Part shown: piece by piece, positions 26,649-36,574 of the stretch
How the letters are laid out: every line of letters begins with the position of its first letter
Numbering within the stretch: position 1 is the stretch's first letter
Source: Desulforegula conservatrix Mb1Pa
GTDB lineage: Bacteria; Desulfobacterota; Desulfobacteria; Desulfobacterales; Desulforegulaceae
Reading direction: 5' to 3'
Assembly: GCF_000426225.1 (NCBI RefSeq)
Contig: NZ_AUEY01000009.1
Span: 1 to 64,000, forward strand
DNA: 64,000 nt
Position numbers and translations under genes: made by a program
The notes under the pieces: generated by a model
Told to the model about the DNA's origin: nothing
What the model saw: only the letters and a program-made list of their open reading frames with translations
The model's database searches: none

Positions 26649-28850
26649 ATGATAAAAATAAACAAAGAACCTCGTTATTTTACCGATCCGGATGAAATGG
26701 CGGATTACATAGTCCAAAAAACAGGAAAAGAAATTGCTTTCGGAACCCAGCTTGCCCTCGGAAAGCCGAACAACATAGTAAACGCGCTTTTCAGAAAGGC
26801 CAAAAACGATCCTGGAATCAAACTGAAAATCATGACAGCCCTTTCCCTTGAAACTCCAGTCAGCTCCAGCGAGCTTGAACACAGGATGCTTGGCCCCATA
26901 ATAGAAAGAATCTGGGGCGGGTATGTTCCACTCGAATATGCGGCAGCGGCAAGAACTGGAAATCTTCCGCCTAATGTGGAGGTGAGCGAGTTCTTCTGCA
27001 AGGCAGGCGCGTTCATGGGTAATGATTATATGCAGCAGAATTATATCAGCACGAATTATACCTTTGCTGCCCGGGATGTCATTGCCCAGGGCGCCAATGT
27101 CGTCGGAGCACTGATCGGTAAAAAGGAAGTCTCCGGGAATACAAAAATCAGTCTTGGCTGCAATGGTGACACGACAATAGATCTCATTGATCTTCTCAGA
27201 AAAAAAGAGCGTGAGACCAGGATGAACAGTTGCGTCGTTGCCGAGGTCAATTCAACTCTACCCTTCATGTATGGAGACGCTCTTGGCGATCCTTCAATGT
27301 TTGACGCTGTTCTTGAAAATCCGTCCATTGAAACGCGGCTTTTCAGCATTCCAAGGGAAGCCGTCAGCACCGTTGATTATATGATAGGCCTTAATTCCAG
27401 CGCATTGATCCAGGACGACGGAACCATTCAGATAGGGATCGGCTCCCTTGGCGATGCAGTTGCCACGGCTTTAATTGCAAGGCAGAACAGGAATTCTGCC
27501 TATATAGATATTCTGGAAAGAAGCGGTGTTCTCGAAAACTCGGCTCAGATCATCGAGAAATGGGGCGCTACCGGAGTCTTTGAAAAAGGGCTTTATGGCT
27601 CTACGGAAATGTTTGTGGATGGACTTCTTCAGCTTTACAAAAATGGCATAATGAAGCGCAGATGCTATGATAATATTCATATCCAGAAACTTGTGAATGA
27701 CGGCATTGGCGAAAACGGCGCCGTGACACCTTCCTTGCTTTGCGGCCTTGTCCAAAATGGCGCTATTGGGAAAATGCTTTCGACTGACGATTTTGACATG
27801 CTTGTGGAATATGGAATTTTCAAAAAAGGCCTGACCTTTGAAAGCGGTCATATAACAACTGATTCAGGATGTTATGAGGCTGATCTCGAAAACCCTGAAA
27901 ACTTCAAAAAAATTGCGGAAAACTGTCTAGGAAACAAGCTTGAAAAAGGAGTCTGGATTCACGCAGGTTTTTACGCAGGCCCCCAGGATTTTTACGACAC
28001 GATTCGCGATATGTCCGAAGAAGAGCGCATGCAGATCAATATGACCAGCGTGCTTAATGTGAATCAGCTTTATTCCAATAACAGGTATTCCAGCAGCGAG
28101 CTAAGGGTGCTTCAGAGGAAAAATTCCAGATTCATAAATACAGGACTCATGGTCACACTTCTGGGGGCAGTCGTTTCTGATGGCCTTGAAAACGGAAAGG
28201 TGATCAGTGGAGTCGGCGGTCAGTATAATTTTGTGTCCATGGCCCATGCCCTTGATGATGCGCGCGGAATAATAATGATAAGAAGCACAAGAGGAGAGGG
28301 CAGGAATATTGCCTCAAATATTGTGTTTAATTACGGGCATACAACAATTCCCCGCCATCTCAGGGATGTTGTTGTAACTGAATACGGAATTGCCGACATA
28401 CGCTCAAAAAGCGACAGCGAAATCATTCAGGCGCTTCTGAATATAGCTGATTCAAGATTTCAGGAAACCCTGCTTAGTCAGGCCAAAAAGGCTCGGAAAG
28501 TTCCGGCTGGTTATATCATCCCTGAGAGATTCAGGAACAACACTCCTGAAAAACTGGAGAAAATTATTGCTCCATCCAGAAATGCCGGTCTTTTCCCTGC
28601 ATTTCCGTTTGGCACTGATTTCACTGAAGAAGAGATTGTTCTCGGTAAGTCTCTAAGGGAATTCAAGGCCAATGCCAAAGAAAACAGGCTTTCCACAGCA
28701 GGCGGTATTATTGGTTCGTGGTTTTCCGCTCCTCCGTCAGGGGCAGGAAGATATCTCGAAAGATTGAAGCTCGACAGACCGAAAAGCATGAGGGAAAAAC
28801 TCATGCAGAAAGTAGTGGTAAACGCTCTTCAGCTGTCCGGAGCGATATGA
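26649..28850 (+). CDS. Acetyl-CoA hydrolase/CoA-transferase family protein
   Basis: A 733-residue member of the acetyl-CoA hydrolase/transferase family, longer than the common 430-550 residue forms. The N-terminal part carries the first CoA-transferase domain. The C-terminal domain is clear from SGVGGQYNFVSMAHAL, ARGIIMIRSTRGEG and VVTEYGIADIRSKSD. It probably moves CoA between acetyl-CoA and another organic acid in the cytoplasm; the acid is unknown. I start at 26649 (AGGAG seven bases upstream) rather than at 26622, inside the flanking repeat. It is divergent from a sigma-54 activator and probably controlled by it. Its TGA overlaps the ATG of the cold-shock-like gene. Confidence 0.87.
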   Translation: MIKINKEPRYFTDPDEMADYIVQKTGKEIAFGTQLALGKPNNIVNALFRKAKNDPGIKLKIMTALSLETPVSSSELEHRMLGPIIERIWGGYVPLEYAAAARTGNLPPNVEVSEFFCKAGAFMGNDYMQQNYISTNYTFAARDVIAQGANVVGALIGKKEVSGNTKISLGCNGDTTIDLIDLLRKKERETRMNSCVVAEVNSTLPFMYGDALGDPSMFDAVLENPSIETRLFSIPREAVSTVDYMIGLNSSALIQDDGTIQIGIGSLGDAVATALIARQNRNSAYIDILERSGVLENSAQIIEKWGATGVFEKGLYGSTEMFVDGLLQLYKNGIMKRRCYDNIHIQKLVNDGIGENGAVTPSLLCGLVQNGAIGKMLSTDDFDMLVEYGIFKKGLTFESGHITTDSGCYEADLENPENFKKIAENCLGNKLEKGVWIHAGFYAGPQDFYDTIRDMSEEERMQINMTSVLNVNQLYSNNRYSSSELRVLQRKNSRFINTGLMVTLLGAVVSDGLENGKVISGVGGQYNFVSMAHALDDARGIIMIRSTRGEGRNIASNIVFNYGHTTIPRHLRDVVVTEYGIADIRSKSDSEIIQALLNIADSRFQETLLSQAKKARKVPAGYIIPERFRNNTPEKLEKIIAPSRNAGLFPAFPFGTDFTEEEIVLGKSLREFKANAKENRLSTAGGIIGSWFSAPPSGAGRYLERLKLDRPKSMREKLMQKVVVNALQLSGAI

Positions 28851-29146
28851 TGGTTCAATTTGGCTCGGAAAAGATTCCGATTGAAAATCAAAGCAATCAG
28901 ATTGAAGCCGAGGGCACTGTAAGCTGGTTCATTAAGCGCGGAAACATGCTGTTTGGTTATATTGAAAGCACTTGCGGGAAGGAGGTTTATTTTGACACCT
29001 CATCCCTGATGATGCCGGAGTGCGCTGATATATCCACAGGAGACAAGGTGCGTTTCGTTATTGTAAAAATTGATCTTGGTGACGGTGCCCGCAAGGTCAG
29101 GAAAATTGATGCTGGAACCACATATTCTGCCGGAAAAGTACTTTAG
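28847..29146 (+). CDS. Cold-shock-domain-like small protein, coupled to the CoA-transferase
   Basis: A 99-residue protein. Residues ~25-90 read like a cold-shock fold: GTVSWFIKRGNMLFGYIES, then EVYFDTSSLM and a closing GDKVRFVIVKID-GDGARKVRKI. In the true cold-shock family these segments carry the RNA-binding aromatic residues; here F, W and Y are partly kept. The ATG overlaps the stop of the preceding gene (ATGA), so translation is coupled. An RNA-binding role is likely by fold, but its link to a CoA-transferase is unexplained. Confidence 0.72.
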   Translation: MMVQFGSEKIPIENQSNQIEAEGTVSWFIKRGNMLFGYIESTCGKEVYFDTSSLMMPECADISTGDKVRFVIVKIDLGDGARKVRKIDAGTTYSAGKVL

Positions 29147-29364
29147 AAGTGTGATTGTTGCACACCGGCAGTCTCCATAGATTTTTTATTCTGTTTTGCC
29201 AAATAGTCCGAGCCTCCGCGGGCTGTTTTCTCCCCGAATTCATTCCCATGCTCAGAGCCGGTGGGAATGAATTTGCTTAAAAAATGAAAATCATCGATCA
29301 AAAGTCTGTAGTCTAATATCATCAAGACTTTTTCAGTGATAATTTCACAAGTGTTTTCATTTTT

Positions 29365-29544
29365 TTATATTGTTTCAAGCAGAGACTTGACCAGATTAGC
29401 AGTGGAAAATTGGCCGTCGGTGAGTTGCATGAATGGATGCTCGCCTCCGAAAATCTCTTTAACAATGTCATCAACTGATAAACCAGATGCTTTAAGTTTT
29501 TTAACCCTGATTGCAAGCCCAGATAAATAGTCTATATTGAGATA
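29365..29544 (-). pseudogene. C-terminal remnant, possibly of a metallo-beta-lactamase-fold hydrolase
   Basis: About 59 codons stay open on the minus strand and read as a convincing protein end: DYLSGLAIRVKKLKASGLS, then DDIVKEIFGGEHPFMQ and FSTANLVKSLLETI before TAA. An in-frame TAA lies just upstream, next to a GCCCTGAAAGGGC palindrome, and there is no start codon or ribosome site. The style recalls the helical C terminus of some MBL-fold hydrolases of sulfate reducers; this family call is tentative. It is best read as the remnant of a truncated gene. Confidence 0.4.
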
Positions 29545-29735
29545 TTATGCCCTGAAAGGGCGCAACATAAACACAGACTTTTCATTCGAATTGATATTTG
29601 TAACGCCCTTTCAAGGCTGTTTTAATATTTAGACGTTCCCATGGCTGGTGTGTAAAACTCCTTTGGGATGTTCAAAACCTTAACTAAATGGCATTGCAGC
29701 ACAACCTGCATAAATTTCGATGTGATACCCCATAT

Positions 29736-29794
29736 GAAAAAGCGTCGCATCTGAATCTATTGTTTTTAGAGTATGACAATTCAGGTACGACGCT
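29736..29794 (-). terminator. Intrinsic terminator after the DUF4881 gene
   Basis: On the minus strand AGCGTCGTACCTGAAT pairs with ATTCAGATGCGACGCT (14 of 16) and is followed by TTTTTC. It lies about 43 bases after the stop codon. Confidence 0.7.
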
Positions 29795-29837
29795 GGATCG
29801 GTTCGAATAGGTCTGAAATATACCTACAGATGCTCTT

Positions 29838-30380
29838 TTACTTTTCTACCTTAACTGCTTTGCCAGGTTCGCCAACTGTTATTTTAATATCATCTCCGCT
29901 ATCATAGATTTTTTCTGGTAAGGACAATGCATTGTCATCAACAGAAATGACTGTCAGAACCTTTTGTCTTTTGGAATAAATGGTAACGGTCTTTTTTGCC
30001 TTGTCTATGGCCGGAAATTTTTCGCCCACCACAATTTTATCCAAAGGCTGAATATTTTCTTTTTTTTCAACCAATTTGAAATCAATGGTTTTAAGCGAAT
30101 TTGTAGTATCGTCGTAGTATTTAAGCTTGTTTTCGGTCAGATCAAGCTTGATTCTTTTTCCGTCCTTAACAGTGGTTCCTTCCGGCAATGAATATGTCAG
30201 TAACGGAAGCTGAAAGTCTGGCTTGGTCTTGTTATTATTGAAATCCTTGATGATGGAGATTGTGTTTTTTGTTTTATCATATGTCACGCACCTCCCGCTG
30301 ACTTCTTCAGCACATGCAAAAGAGGCCATGAATCCAAGCAACGTAGCGGTCATGACAATGATTCGGCAGCTTTTTTTCAT
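29838..30380 (-). CDS. DUF4881-like secreted protein
   Basis: A 180-residue exported protein. The signal peptide ends FACA-EE. The mature part is a series of beta strands: GRCVTYDKTKNTISIIKDF, LLTYSLPEG, GKRIKLDLTENKLKYYD, then AIDKAKKTVTIYSKRQKVLTV and GDDIKITVGEPGKAVKVEK. This matches the DUF4881 pattern found in Desulfobacterota as I remember it. AGGAG precedes the ATG. It stands alone, with its own terminator. The role is unknown; the two similar D-K-x-K-x-T-[IV] strands suggest an internal duplication. Confidence 0.75.
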   Translation of the reverse strand: MKKSCRIIVMTATLLGFMASFACAEEVSGRCVTYDKTKNTISIIKDFNNNKTKPDFQLPLLTYSLPEGTTVKDGKRIKLDLTENKLKYYDDTTNSLKTIDFKLVEKKENIQPLDKIVVGEKFPAIDKAKKTVTIYSKRQKVLTVISVDDNALSLPEKIYDSGDDIKITVGEPGKAVKVEK

Positions 30381-30445
30381 TTTTTTCTCCTGTTAGATTT
30401 ACGGATTATTGGAAGAACTTATTTAAACAAAAATCTTGAGTCATA

Positions 30446-30580
30446 AAGTTTTTGCGGAGCTTTTTACAAAAAGCGACCCGCTGGCATTCGGATCAATGTC
30501 GGATTACGAGCAAAGGGCGCTCTAATCCGACGAATTGGCCTTTTTTACGGCAATTTAACCATACAAGGCAGCAACCCTGA
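30446..30580 (+). repeat. Composite family B + D repeat, copy 1
   Basis: Starts AAAGTTTTTGCGGAGC with the GCTTTTTACAAAAAGC hairpin and CGACCCG, continues CATTCGGATC and the D palindrome GTCGGATTACG / CTCTAATCCGAC (30498-30531), and ends CTTTTTTACGGCAATTTAAC. The same block order recurs at 45428-45553. Confidence 0.85.
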
Positions 30581-30649
30581 TATATAAGAATTGACGCCAG
30601 TTTACAAGCAAGGCCCAGCAAAGGCCAGTTCCATACTTAAGCAGTGCGA

Positions 30650-31780
30650 CTAATTTGCTGCCTCAACTTCAGCAGGCTCAGTTGGTGCCTGGGCCTGGAA
30701 TTCTGTCTTTTCTCTCCACCACATAGAATATGCTGTCAGGTTGTGATAACCATAGATTTTGCCAGGGGTTGGAATAAACAGTTCACAATCTTCCGATCTG
30801 GCTGTGCTGATAAGGGTTTCAATAGGTTCATCCCAGGCGTGGAGAGCAAGATTGAATGTTCCCCAGTGAATCGGCATCATGGTTTTTCCGTTCAGCATTT
30901 TATGGGCCTTGATGGCATTTAAAGGGCCGAGGTGAATGTCGCTCCATGCTTTGTCGAATGCTCCGATTTCAAGCATTGTAATGTCAAAAGGCCCGTACTT
31001 TTCTCCTATTGCGCTAAATCCTGGAAACATTCCTGAATCGCCGCCGAAATATACTTTTTTTTCTTTGCCCATGATAACCCATGACGCCCATAAGGTTGAA
31101 TTTCTGTCAAAAAGGGTACGTCCTGAAAAATGGCGGGCAGGAGTAAGAGCAAGTGTGTGTGTATTTCCTAATTTTATTTCGTCCCACCACCTGTATTCAT
31201 TTATCCTTTTTTCCGGCACTCCCCAGTCCCTGAAATGTTTTCCGACTCCATATGGCATATAAAAAGGAGTATCCGTATTGTTTGCGATGAACAGGATTGT
31301 TTCCTTGTCCAGATGATCATAATGATCGTGGGAAATAAGGATTGCATCAAGTTTCGGCAGATCTTTGAGTCTGATAGGCGCTTCAAAGAACCTTTTTGGC
31401 CCCATGAACGATACAGGCGAACATCTTCTGCTCCAGACAGGGTCAGTAAGAAATCTTTTACCTTCGATTGTCATGAGGACAGTGGAATGGCCAAGCCATG
31501 TTATCTGAAGGCCATCCCCTTGTTTTTTGTTCAATGCGTTCAGATCTGTAGAAAATGGACCGGGCGAAGTGTCAGGTATTCTTTTTGCGCCGCCTACGAA
31601 ATAATCCATGAGCGCGCTGAATTTTGAGCGTTGGGGTGTATTCTGGTCAGTTTCTCCTGATTCATGACTTGGGCTTGATAGGCTGTTGTCCGTCGGAACG
31701 GGATGCTGGCAGGCCTGTATTACAGACAGAATTCCTGTTAAAAAGATAATTGCAGAAAAAAATGCCGGCCTTTTTTTCAA
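30650..31780 (-). CDS. Metallo-beta-lactamase-fold lipoprotein (NAPE-PLD/RomA-like)
   Basis: A 376-residue MBL-fold hydrolase, related to N-acylphosphatidylethanolamine phospholipase D and RomA proteins. Motifs: LGHSTVLMTIEG, FLTDPVW, the metal signature SHDHYDH, then TPARHFSGR and GGDSGMF, and a late PIHWGTF histidine. The chosen start is a TTG at 31780, because AAGGAGG lies six bases upstream. It yields a basic N terminus, a hydrophobic stretch and IQAC, a plausible lipobox, so the enzyme is probably anchored in the envelope. A longer frame to 31897 has no ribosome site. The substrate is probably a phospholipid-derived or similar ester; not certain. Confidence 0.85.
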   Translation of the reverse strand: MKKRPAFFSAIIFLTGILSVIQACQHPVPTDNSLSSPSHESGETDQNTPQRSKFSALMDYFVGGAKRIPDTSPGPFSTDLNALNKKQGDGLQITWLGHSTVLMTIEGKRFLTDPVWSRRCSPVSFMGPKRFFEAPIRLKDLPKLDAILISHDHYDHLDKETILFIANNTDTPFYMPYGVGKHFRDWGVPEKRINEYRWWDEIKLGNTHTLALTPARHFSGRTLFDRNSTLWASWVIMGKEKKVYFGGDSGMFPGFSAIGEKYGPFDITMLEIGAFDKAWSDIHLGPLNAIKAHKMLNGKTMMPIHWGTFNLALHAWDEPIETLISTARSEDCELFIPTPGKIYGYHNLTAYSMWWREKTEFQAQAPTEPAEVEAAN

Positions 31781-31845
31781 ATATGTCCTCCTTGGGTTTT
31801 CTGTCCGGTTATTTGAGCAATGTTGTTGAAATAAGTCAATAGTCG

Positions 31846-31914
31846 GGTGCGTGGCGCTTTCCCACGCACCGTCTGCGTTATCCAATGGTGCGTGCAATTA
31901 TTGCGCGCACCATA
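31846..31914. repeat. Family E: two GC-rich hairpins (GTGCGTGG type)
   Basis: GGTGCGTGG/CCACGCACC (31846-31870) is followed by ATGGTGCGTGCAATTATTGCGCGCACCAT (31886-31914, given here as a palindrome of 29 bases). A related single hairpin is at 42695-42719. Confidence 0.7.
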
Positions 31915-32034
31915 AGAGATCAAAGAACACCGGGGGAAGGGCGAACCTGACTGGTTTTTGCCTCTCTCATCCCGATATTATAGAAAAGATCTGTTTTGAA
32001 AGCCCCAATTTGAACCTATTAACATTGTTATGGA

Positions 32035-32670
32035 TCATTCCCGAATAAAATTGGTTCTTACGACCTCTTCTTTAACCGGGAGCGCAACTCCTGCGTTTCT
32101 TCCGGCTTCCTTGCATTTCAGTAGCCATGCCATATTCCTTGCCAGCGTACGCATTATCTGGAGCCCTTCCAGGTCTTTTTTTACATCTTGAGGCTCCATT
32201 CCGTGAACCATATTCCAGTACTTTGATGAGACGACGGGCATCTCGGATATGGTGAAGTATTTGTTGAGCTGGTCAAATGCGGCGGTTGTACCGGCTCTTC
32301 TTGCTGACAGAACCGCCGCCGCAGGCTTCAAGTAAAACGCGTTTCTGCCTGACATCATATTCGAATAAAACACCCGATCCATGAAGGATGTCATGGCACC
32401 GCTTGCGGCCGCATAATGCACAGGAGATCCAAAGATGAATCCATCCGCATGAACTGCGAGATCAACGAACTTGTTGACCACGTCAGAAAAAGCGCATCGT
32501 CCGGTTTCCGCACATTTTTTGCAGGCTATGCAGCCAGCCAGAGGCTTTGTCCCAACCTGAAAAATTTGTGTTTCGATTCCCTCTTTGTTCAGCGTTTCTG
32601 CTACTTCTTCAAGAGCCGTGTAGGTACAGCCTTTTGCGTGTGGGCTGCCATTTACAAGAATTACATTCAT
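32035..32670 (-). CDS. Flavodoxin-family / NADPH-dependent FMN reductase-like protein
   Basis: A 211-residue flavoprotein of the iron-sulfur flavoprotein/NAD(P)H-quinone type. MNVILVNGSPHAKGCTYTAL is the FMN phosphate loop. GCIACKKC followed by GRC (about residues 46-58) is the compact cysteine motif found in iron-sulfur flavoproteins and related reductases. FGSPVHYAAASG contacts the flavin. AAGGAGG precedes the ATG. It is the last gene of a minus-strand group with an aldo-keto reductase (72 bases away) and an alcohol dehydrogenase, so it probably takes part in handling reactive carbonyls or quinones. Confidence 0.86.
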   Translation of the reverse strand: MNVILVNGSPHAKGCTYTALEEVAETLNKEGIETQIFQVGTKPLAGCIACKKCAETGRCAFSDVVNKFVDLAVHADGFIFGSPVHYAAASGAMTSFMDRVFYSNMMSGRNAFYLKPAAAVLSARRAGTTAAFDQLNKYFTISEMPVVSSKYWNMVHGMEPQDVKKDLEGLQIMRTLARNMAWLLKCKEAGRNAGVALPVKEEVVRTNFIRE

Positions 32671-32742
32671 GCTTGCCTCCTTATGTTTTTTTAAGACAGG
32701 CCATATCCGTTGGATACGGACTGAGCAGAGATGAATTTTCTG

Positions 32743-33741
<999 letters not shown>

Positions 33742-34926
33742 TTAAAATGCATCCCGCATGATTTGAAGTGCTTCGTCCTTGCCAATTGAAGTCAGGATAC
33801 CCAGATTGCCTCTTTCCACAGCCTTTTCTGCCATGAAATCAAGATCTTCTTCCCTGACGCCCGCTTCACGGAGGTTTGCAGGCATTTTAATGGCTGAATA
33901 GAAAGCCTCCAGTCTCTTGACGCCTTCTTCAGCTGCCTTTGAGTCATCCGCCTCGCGTACGTCAAGAACATTCCGTGCAAACCGTGCGAAAATTGCCAAA
34001 TATTGAGGGGCTATTTTCATTGTGTGACGCATCCATGACGGAGTCAAAAGTGCCAGAGTTACGCCGTGGGTCATGTCATATTTGCTTGAGAGTTCGTGTC
34101 CCATGCCGTGAAGAGGGAATGAAAAACCGGGTTTGCCGAGCATGAACTGGAATCCGGCGAGTGCCATGGAACTTGCCCACATGATGTTGGCGCGGGCGTC
34201 GTAGTCTTTTGGGTCTGCAAGAATTTTTGGCGCGTCTTCCAGCACGGCCATCATAACCCCCTCGTTCATGCGATCCTGAACCTTTGTATTTACATCAGGG
34301 GTAAAATACTGTTCCATGAGATGGCAGAGAATATCTGCTACACCTGCCATTGAATGGATTTCCGGCACAGTGAAGGTGTATTCAGGGTCAAGGATCGAAA
34401 ACCTCGGATTGACGAGCGGGTGCAGGAGAACCATTTTCTTGTGATCTTCACCAACTGTGATGACAGCGCCCATATCCATTTCAGAGCCTGTTCCTGACAT
34501 GGTAAGGATTGTGGCAATAGGAGCTGCTGCTGCAATATCGGACAATCCCGACTCATTCACAAAAAGATCTGTAACCGGGCCGTCATGCATTACTCCTGCG
34601 GCAATTGCCTTGCAAGCGTCCAGGGTGGATCCTCCTCCGACAGCCAGAATGAAATCACAGCCGTTTTCCAGGTATAGTCTGATGCCTTCCTCAACGCTTT
34701 CGACCCTTGGGTTGGGCATGATTCCGGAGAGCTCGATAAGGGTGATTCCGGCTTTGGCAAGCTGATCAATGACTGCATCGTAGATGCCGTTTGTTTTGAT
34801 GCTTCCGCCGCCATAGGCCAGCAACACTTTTGAAGCTCCATGCGCATTGAGGGTCTCGCCGAGGATGCTTATCTGTCCTTTGCCAAAATATGCTGTGGTT
34901 GGGATACTGTAGATAAAATTATCCAT
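33742..34926 (-). CDS. Iron-containing alcohol dehydrogenase (YqhD/butanol dehydrogenase-like)
   Basis: A 394-residue group III alcohol dehydrogenase. It has GGGSIKTNGIYD and AVGGGSTLDACKAIAAG for NADPH, then HLMEQYF, HGMGHELSSKYDMTHG with metal-binding histidines, and no membrane segment. I start at MDNFIYSIPT (34926), where YqhD-type proteins begin and where AGGAAA lies upstream; the longer frame adds 13 unrelated residues. It is the first gene of the minus-strand carbonyl-reducing group and faces the AraC regulator across a gap of about 400 bases that contains a family A repeat. It probably reduces short aldehydes to alcohols. Confidence 0.93.
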   Translation of the reverse strand: MDNFIYSIPTTAYFGKGQISILGETLNAHGASKVLLAYGGGSIKTNGIYDAVIDQLAKAGITLIELSGIMPNPRVESVEEGIRLYLENGCDFILAVGGGSTLDACKAIAAGVMHDGPVTDLFVNESGLSDIAAAAPIATILTMSGTGSEMDMGAVITVGEDHKKMVLLHPLVNPRFSILDPEYTFTVPEIHSMAGVADILCHLMEQYFTPDVNTKVQDRMNEGVMMAVLEDAPKILADPKDYDARANIMWASSMALAGFQFMLGKPGFSFPLHGMGHELSSKYDMTHGVTLALLTPSWMRHTMKIAPQYLAIFARFARNVLDVREADDSKAAEEGVKRLEAFYSAIKMPANLREAGVREEDLDFMAEKAVERGNLGILTSIGKDEALQIMRDAF

Positions 34927-35328
34927 TTCTGTTTTCCTTTCCGGTTGAATTTGACAATGTCGCAAAAAGTCCTATTGTCGTCATTTAGGCATAGGCCGGC
35001 ATCCAAAACTATTTGATAATACTGGATGCCGGATCAAGTCCGGCATGACGCCGCCGCCTTTTTTGACTTTTTGCGAGTCGATCAAATTTTTCAGTTGATA
35101 TAAAGTCTTTGCAAATCCATCATGCCCCATTTAGATCATCAGCTTTCTGTTTTGGTCTGCGGGGCTGCCGTTTGTTTTGTTGTTTTGATATATACACCTG
35201 TCCTCGAGATGCCCGGTAGATTGATCCTGTCTGATTCTTGCCTGATTGTCCGAAAGTTATGATAATGGTCTTGTGCAATGATCACTCTCTCTGTTAGCAT
35301 GAAAAAGATTAAATATGGGAGGATTACA
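34927..35328. other. Divergent regulatory gap between the dehydrogenase and AraC genes
   Basis: About 400 bases. A family A repeat in minus orientation fills 34952-35083 directly next to the dehydrogenase start. The remaining ~240 bases should hold the promoters and AraC sites; no clear operator could be picked by eye. Confidence 0.55.
34952..35083 (-). repeat. Family A repeat, copy 4 (inverted)
   Basis: Reads TGACAATGTCGCAAAAAGTCC ... GGATGCCGGATCAAGTCCGGCATGACGCCG ... CTTTTTGCGAGTCGATC, the reverse complement of the family order (pieces shown here shortened). The first hairpin (GGATGCCGG/CCGGCAT) is intact, the second partly decayed. Confidence 0.85.
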
Positions 35329-36327
35329 ATGCATCGACAATATGTTGGACAGGCCAGTGAGTCAGGTGGTCTGGTATCAGCTCAGGTAGCTCTGGTGGAG
35401 AGTATTGCACGATTGACCGTTGATATGGGACAGCCTGATACTGCCATCCCTGCGCTTTCGCTCAGAAAGTGGGAAGCGCCAACCGAGCTGACAAGCTATA
35501 TGCACGAACCGAGCATATGCATGATCGCCCAGGGTTCCAAACGGGTATTTCTGGGAGATGATATATATGTGTATGACGCTCATCATTTTCTGCTGACCTC
35601 GGTCAACCTGCCTGTAGTGGCCCAGATAACCGAGGCCAGCCCTGAGAAACCCTATCTGGGGCTTATGCTTAAGCTTGAGCATAGAGCGATAGCGAAACTG
35701 ATGGTTGACAGTGATCTCCCATTGCCCCGTACCCAGCAGGCAAATCGTGGAATGGCTGTCACCAAGGTTTCGCTGCCCCTACTCAACGCTTTCCAGAGGT
35801 TGATCAATCTGCTTGATGAACCTGATGATATCCCGATTCTTGCGCCGCTTGTCCAGAGGGAAATCCTTTACCGGCTGCTTATGGGTGAGCAGGGGCTTCG
35901 GCTGCGACAGATAGCGGCTGTCGGAAGCCAGAGCCATCAGATTTCAAGGGCGATAGACTGGTTAAAGGATAATTTCACTGAACCGCTCAGGGTTGATGAT
36001 CTGGCCTCTTACAGTGGTATGAGCACCTCGACCTTTCATCATCATTTCCGAGCGTTGACAGCCATGAGTCCTCTTCAGTTCCAGAAGTGGCAGAGGCTGC
36101 ACGAAGCACGGCGGCTGATGCTCACAGAGCGCATGGACGCAGCGACTGCAGCTTTTCAGGTTGGCTATGAGAGCCCGTCCCAGTTCAGCCGCGAGTACAG
36201 CCGACTGTTTGGCGCTCCGCCGTTGCGGGATATCAAGGGGTTGCACCAGATAATCGCAGATGAAAGAGGTACGAACTCGCCTCTTAAGGGAAATCAAAAG
36301 TCAATGACGGCCGATTTAATGGCCTGA
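35329..36327 (+). CDS. AraC-family transcriptional regulator (YqhC-like)
   Basis: A 332-residue regulator. The N-terminal ~200 residues are the AraC_N ligand domain found in YqhC-type proteins (CMIAQGSKRVFLGDDIYVYD, HHFLLTSVNLPV, PYLGLMLKLE). The C-terminal ~100 residues hold two helix-turn-helix units, with RVDDLASYSGMSTSTFHHHF and AFQVGYESPSQFSREYSRLFG. The start at 35329 follows GGGAGG by seven bases; the frame to 35278 is longer but has no such site. It is divergent from an alcohol dehydrogenase/aldo-keto reductase group, which it probably activates in response to aldehydes, by analogy with YqhC. Confidence 0.91.
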   Translation: MHRQYVGQASESGGLVSAQVALVESIARLTVDMGQPDTAIPALSLRKWEAPTELTSYMHEPSICMIAQGSKRVFLGDDIYVYDAHHFLLTSVNLPVVAQITEASPEKPYLGLMLKLEHRAIAKLMVDSDLPLPRTQQANRGMAVTKVSLPLLNAFQRLINLLDEPDDIPILAPLVQREILYRLLMGEQGLRLRQIAAVGSQSHQISRAIDWLKDNFTEPLRVDDLASYSGMSTSTFHHHFRALTAMSPLQFQKWQRLHEARRLMLTERMDAATAAFQVGYESPSQFSREYSRLFGAPPLRDIKGLHQIIADERGTNSPLKGNQKSMTADLMA

Positions 36328-36350
36328 GGATTTTAGTTCAACCAAAGCAA

Positions 36351-36470
36351 GATGGTTTTGCAATAAGTCAGACAAAGACATCATCGTCATGCCGGACTTG
36401 ATCAGGTATATGCTTATTTTCAAACACTTCTGGATTCAGGCCTTCGCCGGAATGACGGAAACCCGGCTTT
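36351..36470 (+). repeat. Family A repeat, copy 5
   Basis: GATGGTTTTGCAATAAGTC, CGTCATGCCGGACTTGATC, CTTCTGGATTC and CTTCGCCGGAATGACGG in family order; the far end is decayed. Confidence 0.8.
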
Positions 36471-36574
36471 TCAAACACATTTTTCTAATATTTTTATCCC
36501 GGATTTTTCCCCGTTTCATCTTCGCAATTTTTTTCAGCTTGTTTTGGGGCCTTTTTTTCTTCCTGTGTCAGATT

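Larger units (their letters stand above)
29147..29837. other. Gene-poor stretch of about 690 bases
   Basis: Holds a perfect inverted repeat AATTCATTCCCA / TGGGAATGAATT (29237-29273), a decayed gene end on the minus strand (29365-29544), a short GCCCTGAAAGGGC palindrome near 29548 with a related CGCCCTTTCAAGG near 29603, and a minus-strand terminator at 29736-29794. No intact gene is seen. Confidence 0.6.
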
